In this document: in pieces, positions 42,357 through 50,831 of the stretch
How positions within the stretch are numbered: the first letter of the stretch is position 1
Layout: every line of letters begins with the position of its first letter
Source: Acidobacteriota bacterium
GTDB taxonomy: Bacteria > Acidobacteriota > Blastocatellia > Pyrinomonadales > Pyrinomonadaceae
Direction of reading: 5' to 3'
Assembly (NCBI GenBank): GCA_019639235.1
Contig: JAHBSG010000003.1
Coordinates: 128,446-192,445, forward strand
DNA length: 64,000 nt
Program-made: the position numbers and the translations under genes
Notes under the pieces: model-generated
Seen by the model: only the letters and a program-made list of their open reading frames with translations
What the model was told of the DNA's origin: nothing
Databases searched by the model: none

Positions 42357-43955
42357 ATGAGCGCAGTTTCTGATACCGGCAATTCCGGATCCACGGGCGG
42401 TTTCTTTGGCCACCCGAAGGGCCTCTCTACGCTGTTCTTTACCGAGATGTGGGAACGCTTCTCGTTCTACGGGCTGCGGCCGCTTCTCGTGCTATTCATG
42501 GCCGCGGCCGTCATGCAGGGCGGTTGGGGCTGGGATCGCGGCGAGGCCTCGGCGATAGTCGGTATTTACGCCTCTTTCGTATATCTTGCTTCGCTCCCCG
42601 GCGGCTGGATCGCCGATAAGTGGCTCGGGCTTCGAAGGGCTGTACTATACGGCGGTGCCCTGATCTCGCTCGGGCACATAACTATCGGAGCTTCTGCGTT
42701 CATCCATTCCAAGGTCCCGTTTTTTCTCGGCCTTGTCTTTATCGTCCTCGGAACCGGGCTCTTGAAGCCGAACATCTCAGCAATGGTCGGCGACCTTTAT
42801 CCGGAAGGCGGTGCCCGAAAGGATGCGGGTTTTTCGATCTTCTACATGGGCATCAACCTTGGTGCTCTTATCGGGCAGCTCATCACCGGTTTTCTCGGTG
42901 AGAGCATCGGCTGGCACTGGGGCTTTACCGCGGCCGGCGTTGCTATGATCCTCGGCCTCATTCAGTTCTGGATACAGTCGCCGAAGACGCTGGGAGATAT
43001 CGGGAGCGAACCGACCCGCCATCCCGATCCGGTTGTTCAAGCAAAGCAAGTACGGATGGTAAAAACCTCGACCATCATCGGACTTGTCATTTTGGCGTCC
43101 GTCTTTGTCATGATAGCGACCGGGACGATTCCATTCGTCGCCTCGACCTTCGGCACCTACTACGCATACTTCCTTGCCGGAATCGGTTTTGTCTATTTTG
43201 CTTATCTTCTCCTTCTCGGCGGCCTTAATTCCGACGAGAAGAAGCGTGTCCTGGTCATCGCTGTCCTTTTCGTTTTTGCTGCGATCTTCTGGTCTGCGTT
43301 CGAGCAGACCCCGACCGCGCTCAATCTTTTTGCACAAGACTTCACCGAGCGGCAATTGGGCAGCTTTCTGATCCCCGCCACTTGGTTCCAGTCCGTGAAC
43401 TCTGCATGGATCATCCTTCTCGCCCCGGTCATCGCCGCAATATGGACGGGACTTGGCAGCCGCAACATTAATCTCTCGAGCCCGGTCAAGTTCGCCATCG
43501 GCCTCGGGTTTGCGGCCCTTTCGTTCGTCGTAATGATATTCGCTTCCTACATCGTGGTCGGCGACGGCAGCGTTGCAACAAAGGTCTCGCCTCTTTGGCT
43601 GATCACCTTTTATCTGTTTCTGACGCTCGGAGAGCTATTCGTCAGCCCGGTCGGGCTTTCCTCGATGACGACGCTCTCGCCGAAGCGTTACGTCGGACAA
43701 ATGATGGGAATATGGTTCCTCGCCTCTTCGCTGGGCAACCTTATCGGCGGATTGGTCGGCGGCGATGTTGACCCTGACAATCTTTCTGCAATGCCGCGGC
43801 TCTTTACAACGACGACGCTCTTTCTGGGCGGGGCCGCATTGATACTGCTAATCCTTTCTGTGCCTATAGCCCGAATGATGCGCGAACGGCACCCGGACAC
43901 GCCTCCCGAGGATCCGATCGCTGAGGTGCCGGATACGCTTCCGGAAGAAAAATAA
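42357..43955 (+). CDS. POT/PTR2-family proton-dependent oligopeptide transporter
   Basis: A 532-residue inner-membrane protein with about 14 hydrophobic segments. The family signature 'EMWERFSFYG' (ExxERFxYYG type, residues 30-39) is intact, as is the second signature 'FSIFYMGINLGALIGQ'. It should import di- and tripeptides with protons. Together with the secreted M1 and M16 peptidases in this window it fits a peptide-scavenging lifestyle. A strong two-way terminator follows. Confidence 0.92.
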   Translation: MSAVSDTGNSGSTGGFFGHPKGLSTLFFTEMWERFSFYGLRPLLVLFMAAAVMQGGWGWDRGEASAIVGIYASFVYLASLPGGWIADKWLGLRRAVLYGGALISLGHITIGASAFIHSKVPFFLGLVFIVLGTGLLKPNISAMVGDLYPEGGARKDAGFSIFYMGINLGALIGQLITGFLGESIGWHWGFTAAGVAMILGLIQFWIQSPKTLGDIGSEPTRHPDPVVQAKQVRMVKTSTIIGLVILASVFVMIATGTIPFVASTFGTYYAYFLAGIGFVYFAYLLLLGGLNSDEKKRVLVIAVLFVFAAIFWSAFEQTPTALNLFAQDFTERQLGSFLIPATWFQSVNSAWIILLAPVIAAIWTGLGSRNINLSSPVKFAIGLGFAALSFVVMIFASYIVVGDGSVATKVSPLWLITFYLFLTLGELFVSPVGLSSMTTLSPKRYVGQMMGIWFLASSLGNLIGGLVGGDVDPDNLSAMPRLFTTTTLFLGGAALILLILSVPIARMMRERHPDTPPEDPIAEVPDTLPEEK

Positions 43956-43977
43956 CGGCTCGACTGCCGTGAAAAAG

Positions 43978-44009
43978 AAAAGAGCCGGACAATCGCTGCC
44001 GGCTCTTTT
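43978..44009. terminator. bidirectional terminator
   Basis: An 11-bp perfect stem AAAAGAGCCGG (43978-43988) / CCGGCTCTTTT (43999-44009) with a 10-base loop. A and T runs on both sides serve both the POT gene and the convergent small gene at 44033. Confidence 0.85.
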
Positions 44010-44032
44010 GTATTTCAGCTTTAGCCCTCGGC

Positions 44033-44251
44033 TCAACGTTCGCGTTGACGAAAGGCCAAGACCGCCTCGGCAGCCCCGGCGTGGACGATCTCCGGCTTGT
44101 GGTACCGCCAATGCTTCTCAAATTCTTCATCTGAGAGTTCCGGCATCTCGGCCCGGGTCTTCTCTTTCAAATAATTTTCGGCCCAGGCACGAATTTCAGG
44201 ATCTCTGTTCAACGCGGTGCGGGCTCCGTGCATCAAATTGTCACGTTCCAT
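44033..44251 (-). CDS. small hypothetical protein
   Basis: A 72-residue soluble, charged protein ('ELSDEEFEKHWRYHKPEIVHAG') starting at ATG 44251 behind AAGGAG (about ten bases). It ends near the shared terminator. No family recognised. The good ribosome site and terminator argue that it is real. Confidence 0.55.
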   Translation of the reverse strand: MERDNLMHGARTALNRDPEIRAWAENYLKEKTRAEMPELSDEEFEKHWRYHKPEIVHAGAAEAVLAFRQRER

Positions 44252-44383
44252 CTATCTTTTCTCCTTGTGGTAGATTAGATTCTAGTGGGCGGGCCTTAGC
44301 TATGGCAAGGGCTTGTTTTTTACAACACGCATTTCACGTCCGCTGGCTTCTCCTCTAAGCCGGACGTCCGATTTCGGGGGTAT

Positions 44384-45931
44384 TTGATCAAAGTGAAGCA
44401 ATTTTTCCTTTCGCTCTTGCTGCTTGCATCCGTTTTTGTCGGCAGCATCGACGCTCAACGCACGCGTCCGGCCCAGAGGCCCGCCGCCCCGGCCGCCGCT
44501 CCGGCACAAACACGGCCCAGCTTCGAGGTCCCATTCGTTAGCAAAACACTACCGAACGGACTTGAGGTCATCGTCCTCGAAGACCCGAGCCTGCCGATCG
44601 TAACGGTCGAGCTGGCCGTCCGCAATGGTTCTTTTACCGAACCGCCTGAGCTCAACGGGCTCTCGCACCTGTATGAACACATGTTCTTTAAGACGAACCT
44701 CGCGTCGCTGCTGTTCCAATGCCAGCCCTTTTTGCTTCGCGGCGGTGTCAACCCGATATGCAATGGGCCGATGCGTTTGAAGGATCAAATTGGCGACGTA
44801 AGTTACCTTCGCGACGTTGATAAGCTCGGCATCGCACAAAACGGCTCGACCCGCGAGGAGGTCGTCAATTACTACTTCACGACGACCAGCCAGAACCTCC
44901 CGACCGCGGTGAAGATAATAAACAACGCGGTCCGCTTTCCGCTCTTTGACCAGCAGGAACTGGAGAATGAGAAGCAGATCGTCATCGGCGAGCTCGAGCG
45001 GAACGAATCGAACCCGTTTTCATACCTTTTCCAGGAACTGAACAACCGCCTTTTCTTCAAGTATCCGACCCGCAAGAATCCGGGCGGAACGCGCGAAACG
45101 GTCGCAGCGGCGACGACCGAGAAGATGCGGATAATTCAATCGCGATACTACTTTCCGAACAATGCCGCGTTGATCGTAACCGGTGATGCAAAAGCCGACG
45201 ATGTCTTTAAGCTGGTGCAGGACGTGATGGGAAGCTGGGAGCCGCGGAAGACGGATCCGTTCAAGGAGTTTCCGCTCGTTGAGCACCCGCCGCTCCCGAA
45301 AAGCACGGGCGTCGTTATTGAAAAGAACACCGGCGAGGAAAGCCAAAGCGAGGACCAGAACGTCTTTATTCTCATCGGCTGGCACGGCCCGTCGATCGGC
45401 AAGGACGATGCCTCGACCTACGCTGCCGACGTCTTCTCTTACATCCTTTCACAGCCCGACCACCGCTTTCAGCGAAACCTGATCGACACCGGGCTCGCGT
45501 CATCCGTCTCGATCAATTACTACACTCAGCGAAACGTCGGACCGATCACGGTTTTCCTAATCACAACACCCGACAAGGCGAAGGCCGCCCTTAAGGCCGT
45601 CTACGCCGAGATCGGACAGTTTACGAACCCGAACTATTACACCGACGAGGAACTCGAGAATTCGAAAAATATCCTCGAGAACCTTGACCTATTCGACCGC
45701 GAGAAGCCTTCGGAATATTCGCATACGCTCGGGTTTTGGTGGTCCTCGACCGGGATCGATTACTTCCGTGGATATCACCGGAACCTCCGGGCCGCTTCGC
45801 GTGCGGACATTAACCGCTACGTAAATACATACATTACAGGCAAGCCGCGAGTCGGTGTAGCACTTGTCGCACCGGAAGCGAAGGCAAAAGCCGCACTAAC
45901 GGAACAGGACCTCACCGGAGGTGCAAAATAA
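44384..45931 (+). CDS. secreted M16-family zinc peptidase (catalytic subunit)
   Basis: A 515-residue exported protein with a signal peptide (to about 'SIDAQ') and a Pro/Ala linker. The inverted zinc motif HLYEH (95-99) and a distal Glu in 'NEKQIVIGELE' are present. After the motif there is an unusual insertion of about 35 residues with two Cys ('FQCQPFLLRGGVNPICNG'). M16 enzymes degrade peptides inside a clam-shell, often as an active/inactive pair, and the next gene fits the inactive partner. The start codon is a TTG (44384) or a GTG nine bases later. Confidence 0.88.
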   Translation: MIKVKQFFLSLLLLASVFVGSIDAQRTRPAQRPAAPAAAPAQTRPSFEVPFVSKTLPNGLEVIVLEDPSLPIVTVELAVRNGSFTEPPELNGLSHLYEHMFFKTNLASLLFQCQPFLLRGGVNPICNGPMRLKDQIGDVSYLRDVDKLGIAQNGSTREEVVNYYFTTTSQNLPTAVKIINNAVRFPLFDQQELENEKQIVIGELERNESNPFSYLFQELNNRLFFKYPTRKNPGGTRETVAAATTEKMRIIQSRYYFPNNAALIVTGDAKADDVFKLVQDVMGSWEPRKTDPFKEFPLVEHPPLPKSTGVVIEKNTGEESQSEDQNVFILIGWHGPSIGKDDASTYAADVFSYILSQPDHRFQRNLIDTGLASSVSINYYTQRNVGPITVFLITTPDKAKAALKAVYAEIGQFTNPNYYTDEELENSKNILENLDLFDREKPSEYSHTLGFWWSSTGIDYFRGYHRNLRAASRADINRYVNTYITGKPRVGVALVAPEAKAKAALTEQDLTGGAK

Positions 45932-47301
45932 TGAACAGTTTGTACCTTCGAGATGTTTTTATGATCAAGAACCTTCGCGTCGCCACCATATTGTTTGTTG
46001 CGGTGGCATTTGCTTCCGCGGCTGCGTTTGCTCAACCTGCAATCGCCGTAAACGACGCCTCGAAGCTCGTTACTGAGTTTGAGGTCAACGGTCTTAAAGT
46101 ACTCGTCAAACAGCGGCCTGCGGCTCCGACATTTTCGGGCGGCCTCTTTTTCAAGGGCGGTGTTCGGAACTACACAGCGGAGACGGCCGGCATCGAGAAC
46201 TTTATGCTTAATGTCGCGACCGAAGCCGGAAAGCGATTTAACCGGCAACAGGTCCGCCGCGAACTTTCGCGAACCGGCAGTTCGCTTGCTGGCTCGGCGG
46301 GAAGCGATTTCGGCGTGGTCTCTTTCGTTTCGACAAAAGAGAATTTCGATCGCATTTGGAACGTTTTTACGGATGTCACACTTGAGCCTGCGTTCGCTCC
46401 GGAAGATGTTGAACGCGTACGGCAGCAGCTTCTCGCTGGGCTTCGCGAACGCGAAACGAGTCCCGATGCAGCTCTGACCGCCGCCCAGGAGCGGGTTCTC
46501 TATTCCGGGCATCCTTACGGCATCGACTCGCAGGGAACGATACCGACCGTTCAGGGCTTTACGGCTGCCCAGCTACGCGAGCATCACAAAAAGCTGATGC
46601 AAACTTCGCGAATGCTGCTCGTTATCGTCGGCGACATCGACCCGAAACTCGTCCTCGAAAAGGTTGAGGCCGCCTTTGGAAAGCTGCCGCGTGGCGACTA
46701 CAAACACGAGCCGCTGCCGCAACTCGATTTTTCGAAGCAGACGCTCGATGTTACCAATCGGTCGCTCCAAACGAACTACGTTCAGGGAGCTTTCCCGGCT
46801 CCCTCGCTTGCCGATCCTGACTTTTACGCGATGCGCGTCGCGGTGACGATCCTCCAGCAACTCGTCTATCAGGAGGTTCGCATTGAGCGGCAACTCTCCT
46901 ACGCGCCGAACGCCGAGATGAACAATCAGGCGGTGAACTACGGTTTTCTCTATGTCACGACGGTCGACCCGAACCAGTCCGTAAAGGTCATGCTCGATCA
47001 GGTAAACCTCCTCCGGACGCAAACTGTGACCGATGAGTTCATCAGCGGCATGGCCGGGCAGTTCGTTACGCAGTACTACACCGACCAGCAGACCAACGCT
47101 GCCCAAGCTGCAGAGCTTGCCCGCTATGAGCTGCTCGGCGGAGGCTGGAAGCGGTCTTTCGAATTCCTCGATCGCATGACCGCCGTGACACCTGCCGACG
47201 TCCGCCGCGTTTCGGAAAAGTATCTCAAAAACTTCCGGTTCGTTGTGGTCGGCGACCCCCGTTCGGCTGACCCCGCGGTTTTTACTGCGCAGTCGAGATA
47301 G
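45931..47301 (+). CDS. M16-family peptidase-like protein (non-catalytic partner)
   Basis: A 456-residue exported protein. The M16 fold is clear ('VTEFEVNGLKVLVKQRP' start, 'GHPYGIDSQGTIPTV' and 'LVIVGDID' later), but the HxxEH motif is replaced by 'GIENFML', so it cannot bind zinc in the usual way. The start overlaps the stop of the active subunit (TAATG), giving coupled 1:1 expression. A second ATG at 45961 would give a shorter signal peptide. Its role is to complete the chamber of the heterodimer. Confidence 0.87.
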   Translation: MNSLYLRDVFMIKNLRVATILFVAVAFASAAAFAQPAIAVNDASKLVTEFEVNGLKVLVKQRPAAPTFSGGLFFKGGVRNYTAETAGIENFMLNVATEAGKRFNRQQVRRELSRTGSSLAGSAGSDFGVVSFVSTKENFDRIWNVFTDVTLEPAFAPEDVERVRQQLLAGLRERETSPDAALTAAQERVLYSGHPYGIDSQGTIPTVQGFTAAQLREHHKKLMQTSRMLLVIVGDIDPKLVLEKVEAAFGKLPRGDYKHEPLPQLDFSKQTLDVTNRSLQTNYVQGAFPAPSLADPDFYAMRVAVTILQQLVYQEVRIERQLSYAPNAEMNNQAVNYGFLYVTTVDPNQSVKVMLDQVNLLRTQTVTDEFISGMAGQFVTQYYTDQQTNAAQAAELARYELLGGGWKRSFEFLDRMTAVTPADVRRVSEKYLKNFRFVVVGDPRSADPAVFTAQSR

Positions 47302-47325
47302 CCTCAGCACTATCCCAATAAACAG

Positions 47326-47353
47326 AAAGAGCCGGGACCGTTCCCGACTCTTT
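47326..47353. terminator. bidirectional terminator
   Basis: Stem AAAGAG-C-CGGGA / TCCCG-A-CTCTTT with one mismatch and a CCGT loop. It lies between the convergent M16 and FecR genes. Confidence 0.75.
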
Positions 47354-47371
47354 CTCTTATCGCCAACGTCC

Positions 47372-49396
47372 TTATTTGCCATCCTTACCTTTTTTCTCCG
47401 AAGAAAGTGGAGGCGACGGCTTCCGCGGCTCCGGTTTCGACTCGCTCTTTGGTGGAGCCGGCTTTGGCGATTCGCTCCTTGGCGGCGGGCTCGGCCTTGG
47501 AGCCGGTGCGGGACGCGGTGCCGGAGTTTCACGCCTTGGCGGCGGCTCGTACTTCCTCGGCGATTCGTTCCTCGGTGGCTGCGGTTGCGGCTGCGGATTG
47601 AACGGCGGCGATGGCCGAGTATTTCGCTCGACCGGCGGGTCGGGCTTACGCTCCGGGGCCGTCGGTCGCGGCGTCGGCCGCGGTACGTAGCTCGGAGTCG
47701 GCTGCGTCGGCTTTGCCGTGACAGGTGTTTCTACACGCTGCGGGACGCTCCGATCAAACACACCCGTTCGTCGACGCGGCTCCGGGGTGGTCTCCTCGCG
47801 TTTCGTCTCAGCGGGAACCGGAGTCGTCACAAGCGGCGGCCTTCCGCCAAGCATTCGTCGCTCCTTCAGTTCACGGTCTAGCGGAGCATTCGGCTTTCTG
47901 GTCTCGGCACCGGTGACGACCGGCACTTCACGCTTTGCGATCACCGGCTTTTCCGTCACAATTCCGCGGCCAGGTTTGCGATCCATACTGCCGATGTCCG
48001 GCAGGATCGGCGGCGACGGATTCTCGAACGGCGACTTTGCCAGGATCTGTTTTGCATCGGCGAGCGGAGGCCTTTGTCCGGCCCTCGGCTCTCGGCCGAA
48101 GTCAGTTCCCGGAACGGTCACCACTGAACCTGCCGGAACTCGCTGGAGCGGTGGAGTGCGGAGCCGGGCCATTCGCTCCTCGTTGCTCGGGCCGCCCGGA
48201 ACGGGTTGCGTTGGGGTTGGCTGAGTCGGATTCGGCGTGTTCGGACGGCGATCTCGATGTCGACGCCTGTTGCCGTAGTAACGGCGGTTATAATCGTAAT
48301 ACGGGTATTGATAGGGAAGCGGATACCAGCAGTAGTTTCCGTTTCGAACCGTCAGAACAACAAGTGCTGGACGCCACCAGCTACGGCTGCCGCGATAGGA
48401 GCTGTAGGGCGACCAGTACCACCGGCCCCGATGCCAAACCCATCGGCCGTAGTGATACGTTGCCCAGCCCCAAGGCTCGTCGTTGACCCAAACCCATCCG
48501 AAGGTCGGCATCCATCGCCAATGCCCGTACCGATACGGCGACCAATCGTCGTACCCGCTGATGGTCGAGGAATAAGGCCGCCAAATGTAGCCGTAATCTT
48601 GTGTGTATTCCCAGTCACCGTAGCTGTCGAGCTCATCGGCACCGTAGATGTCGCGGTCGTAGTACCGGCCATAATGAGCATTCTGAAGCCGACGGGAAAT
48701 GGCCGAGTCACGTTCAACGACCCAGCGGTCGAATTCATCCGAGACGCCGGAATAGTTCAGGTTCTCCCAGTCACCGGCGTACCGACCGTCAACGATCACA
48801 CGAGCCGAACGGCTTGAGCGGAGCGTAAAGCCCGACGTTGCAGAGTAGATACGTGCTTCACCGTTCTCGCCCGTGCTGACGCGGACGTCAATGTCGCCGG
48901 GCCGGCCCGAATCGACTCGGTAGGTGCCCGCCGTTTGTGCGGCAAGCGTCATCCGCGGTGCATCGATCTCAAAGAACGTCTGCTGTGGATCGAATTCGAT
49001 CAGCGTCGCGCTCGCCGTTCCTTGCGGAAGGCTAAGTGCGATGCCTTCGTCCTTGAGCGTCACGATCCGGAGCTGCGAGTCGAACGAAAGGCGGACGAAC
49101 TTGTTCAGGCCGAACTGGATCTCAAGGCGTCCGTCCGAACCGGTGACGATCTCATCGCCTTCGACCAAAGGAAGATTCAGAACCGCGACCTCCCATTCGT
49201 CGCTGTCCGCACGCTTGACCCGTGCCTCTCCGCGGATCTCGCTGATCCGGGCAACGCGGTCGGTCACCTCGGGTTCGTCGCTGTCGCTGTAAAGTGCGTT
49301 CTCACTGTAATAATCATCTTGACCCGCGACCGATGCAACGAGCATCGCCGCAAGGGCCAGGATCATAAATATCGATCTTGTTGCCTGGGGTCTCAT
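47372..49396 (-). CDS. exported FecR-domain and DUF6600 protein with long Pro-rich tail
   Basis: A 674-residue exported protein starting at ATG 49396 (GGAGAG upstream) with a signal peptide to about 'SVAGQ'. A FecR-like beta domain spans about 45-165 ('ISEIRGEARV', 'VEGDEIVTGSDGRLEIQF', 'GTYRV'). A Trp/Tyr-rich DUF6600 region follows (about 225-310, 'YGHWRWMPTFGWVWVNDEPW'). The last 300 residues are Pro/Lys/Arg-rich and disordered. It is likely an envelope or surface protein. Longer frames upstream were rejected because the signal peptide starts at MRPQATRS. Confidence 0.85.
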   Translation of the reverse strand: MRPQATRSIFMILALAAMLVASVAGQDDYYSENALYSDSDEPEVTDRVARISEIRGEARVKRADSDEWEVAVLNLPLVEGDEIVTGSDGRLEIQFGLNKFVRLSFDSQLRIVTLKDEGIALSLPQGTASATLIEFDPQQTFFEIDAPRMTLAAQTAGTYRVDSGRPGDIDVRVSTGENGEARIYSATSGFTLRSSRSARVIVDGRYAGDWENLNYSGVSDEFDRWVVERDSAISRRLQNAHYGRYYDRDIYGADELDSYGDWEYTQDYGYIWRPYSSTISGYDDWSPYRYGHWRWMPTFGWVWVNDEPWGWATYHYGRWVWHRGRWYWSPYSSYRGSRSWWRPALVVLTVRNGNYCWYPLPYQYPYYDYNRRYYGNRRRHRDRRPNTPNPTQPTPTQPVPGGPSNEERMARLRTPPLQRVPAGSVVTVPGTDFGREPRAGQRPPLADAKQILAKSPFENPSPPILPDIGSMDRKPGRGIVTEKPVIAKREVPVVTGAETRKPNAPLDRELKERRMLGGRPPLVTTPVPAETKREETTPEPRRRTGVFDRSVPQRVETPVTAKPTQPTPSYVPRPTPRPTAPERKPDPPVERNTRPSPPFNPQPQPQPPRNESPRKYEPPPRRETPAPRPAPAPRPSPPPRSESPKPAPPKSESKPEPRKPSPPLSSEKKGKDGK

Positions 49397-49698
49397 AAAT
49401 CTCTCCAACACTGGTTTTGGGGCGAGCCGGCTGCATTCGTCGCGCGAATGCCGCGTTTTATGAGACTTTTCTGCAAGAATCGTTCCGAAATCGTACATCG
49501 TCGCTGCTGCTGGGGCGTTGGTAGACCGAAAACCGAAGATCTTCGAATTAGTTGCCTGTTTTTGGGCGGCGAGCGGTGCATCGTTCGATGATTCCGGGCC
49601 TGAGTTGGCGATGATATCTTTCGACCTGCCGCTGGAGACGAACGAAACCGTGTACTGGCTTGCTCTACTTCGGACGATTTCGTATATATTCATCGTTT
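49397..49698. other. 302-bp intergenic region
   Basis: Leader of the FecR-DUF6600 gene. Open frames exist but are low quality. I see no clear promoter, repeat or RNA. Confidence 0.4.
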
Positions 49699-50169
49699 TC
49701 ACTCAAGCCCCGGATCGACCTTTAGCACGAAGGGCCGGGACGCAATGTACATCATTCCCGTGTCATCAAATGTGATACCGAATGCCTGGTTCGCCTTCAT
49801 CTTCTTGAGCGGCTGTCCCTCCGCAGTGAAGACCGCGATCGTGCTCGTATCGGAAAGGAAGATCCTGCCGGCGGGGTCGAGGGCGATGTCGTTTGCCGAT
49901 CGGAGCCCGGTCGGAATACGGTTCAGGAATCGACCGTCCGACGAGAACTTCACAAGGTCATCGGTAGTTCGCTCGACCAGGAAGACGAACCCGTTGCCGT
50001 CAACGTCGACCTTTTCAAAGCCGAAAGACGAACTCGCGTTCTTTGCGGCGTTATTGAACGAGGCCATCGGCTTGAGGTCCTTGTCGAAAACGTCAAAGCC
50101 ATCGCGGCCGGCCGCATAGACCCTGCCGTCGAGCCCGATAGCGACGGCGCGGTACGTCCGCGAGGGCAT
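49699..50169 (-). CDS. NHL/propeller protein fragment (N-terminally truncated)
   Basis: A 156-residue piece of a beta-propeller: 'AVAIGLDGRVYAAGRDGFDV', 'VDVDGNGFVFLVER', 'IALDPAGRIFLSDT', 'GITFDDTGMMYIAS'. That is about four NHL blades, too few for a closed propeller, and no signal peptide. Homology begins right at the point (about 50150-50170) where a truncated hydrolase starts on the other strand. Probably a deletion relic. Confidence 0.6.
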   Translation of the reverse strand: MPSRTYRAVAIGLDGRVYAAGRDGFDVFDKDLKPMASFNNAAKNASSSFGFEKVDVDGNGFVFLVERTTDDLVKFSSDGRFLNRIPTGLRSANDIALDPAGRIFLSDTSTIAVFTAEGQPLKKMKANQAFGITFDDTGMMYIASRPFVLKVDPGLE

Positions 50170-50467
50170 CGGCGATAATATCTCGCTCGACGAGCTTCGC
50201 GACTTTTGGATGCCGGTCTCGCCGATGGCTTATCTCGAGAAGCTCGCCCGCCTGCCGCATCGGCCGCAGCGTTACATCTACACGCTTTACGACCTCAGCT
50301 TCCCGGTTCACCTCTCCCGCGACACGATGAACGCTCTCCGCCGCCACCGCATCCGCCACAGCAAAGCGGCGATCCCCTGCGGCCACTACACGCTCGGCGA
50401 AAAGCCGTGGGTATATATCGATGGCTACAAGATCATCCGCTTCCTCCATAAGCACCTCAAAGCATAA
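50170..50467 (+). pseudogene. C-terminal fragment of an alpha/beta hydrolase
   Basis: The in-frame reading 'IGDNISLDELRDFWMPVSPM' followed by 'RYIYTLYDLSFPVHLSRD' and ending 'IRFLHKHLKA' is the C-terminal part of an alpha/beta hydrolase. 'PCGHYTLG' holds the catalytic His. The nucleophile-serine half is absent. It abuts the truncated propeller head to head. Confidence 0.6.
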
Positions 50468-50831
50468 AGCGAAAAAAGGCTCACTGTATGGGCGGAGAAT
50501 CGAGATCGAAGAAGTATTTTATTGTGTCCATATCCATAATGTTTTTTCGTCGGACCCGCGAGGCGAATAGCTCATTTGCTCGTAACAAATCCTGCTCTCT
50601 TATGATCATCAGCCGCCCCTCGCAAATAGTCGATTCTTGTTGATTTTCGTCTTCGAGTTTCTCTATACTTGCGATGCGAATCACCTTGCCGGGAGCACTA
50701 TATCGTTGCATAGATTGAACCGGCCTCTGCAATCAGCGTGGTATCGGCAAAATTGCTATTGCAGATCGACTCACAGCCGGGGGATGCTGTTTCTCTGTCC
50801 GGCGCACATTGAGGAGATAGAACGTAGAAAA
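50468..50831. other. 363-bp stretch without a firm gene
   Basis: A minus-strand frame (50481-50732, 83 residues, 'MIIREQDLLRANELFASRVR') is open but has no clear ribosome site and no known family. The plus-strand frame is only an upstream extension of the next gene. GAGGAGATAG near 50811 belongs to that gene's leader. Confidence 0.4.

Noticed and set aside
50481..50732. An 83-residue minus-strand ORF
   Set aside because: No family, no ribosome site, and it lies in the leader of a divergent secreted-protein gene. Kept only as a remark.
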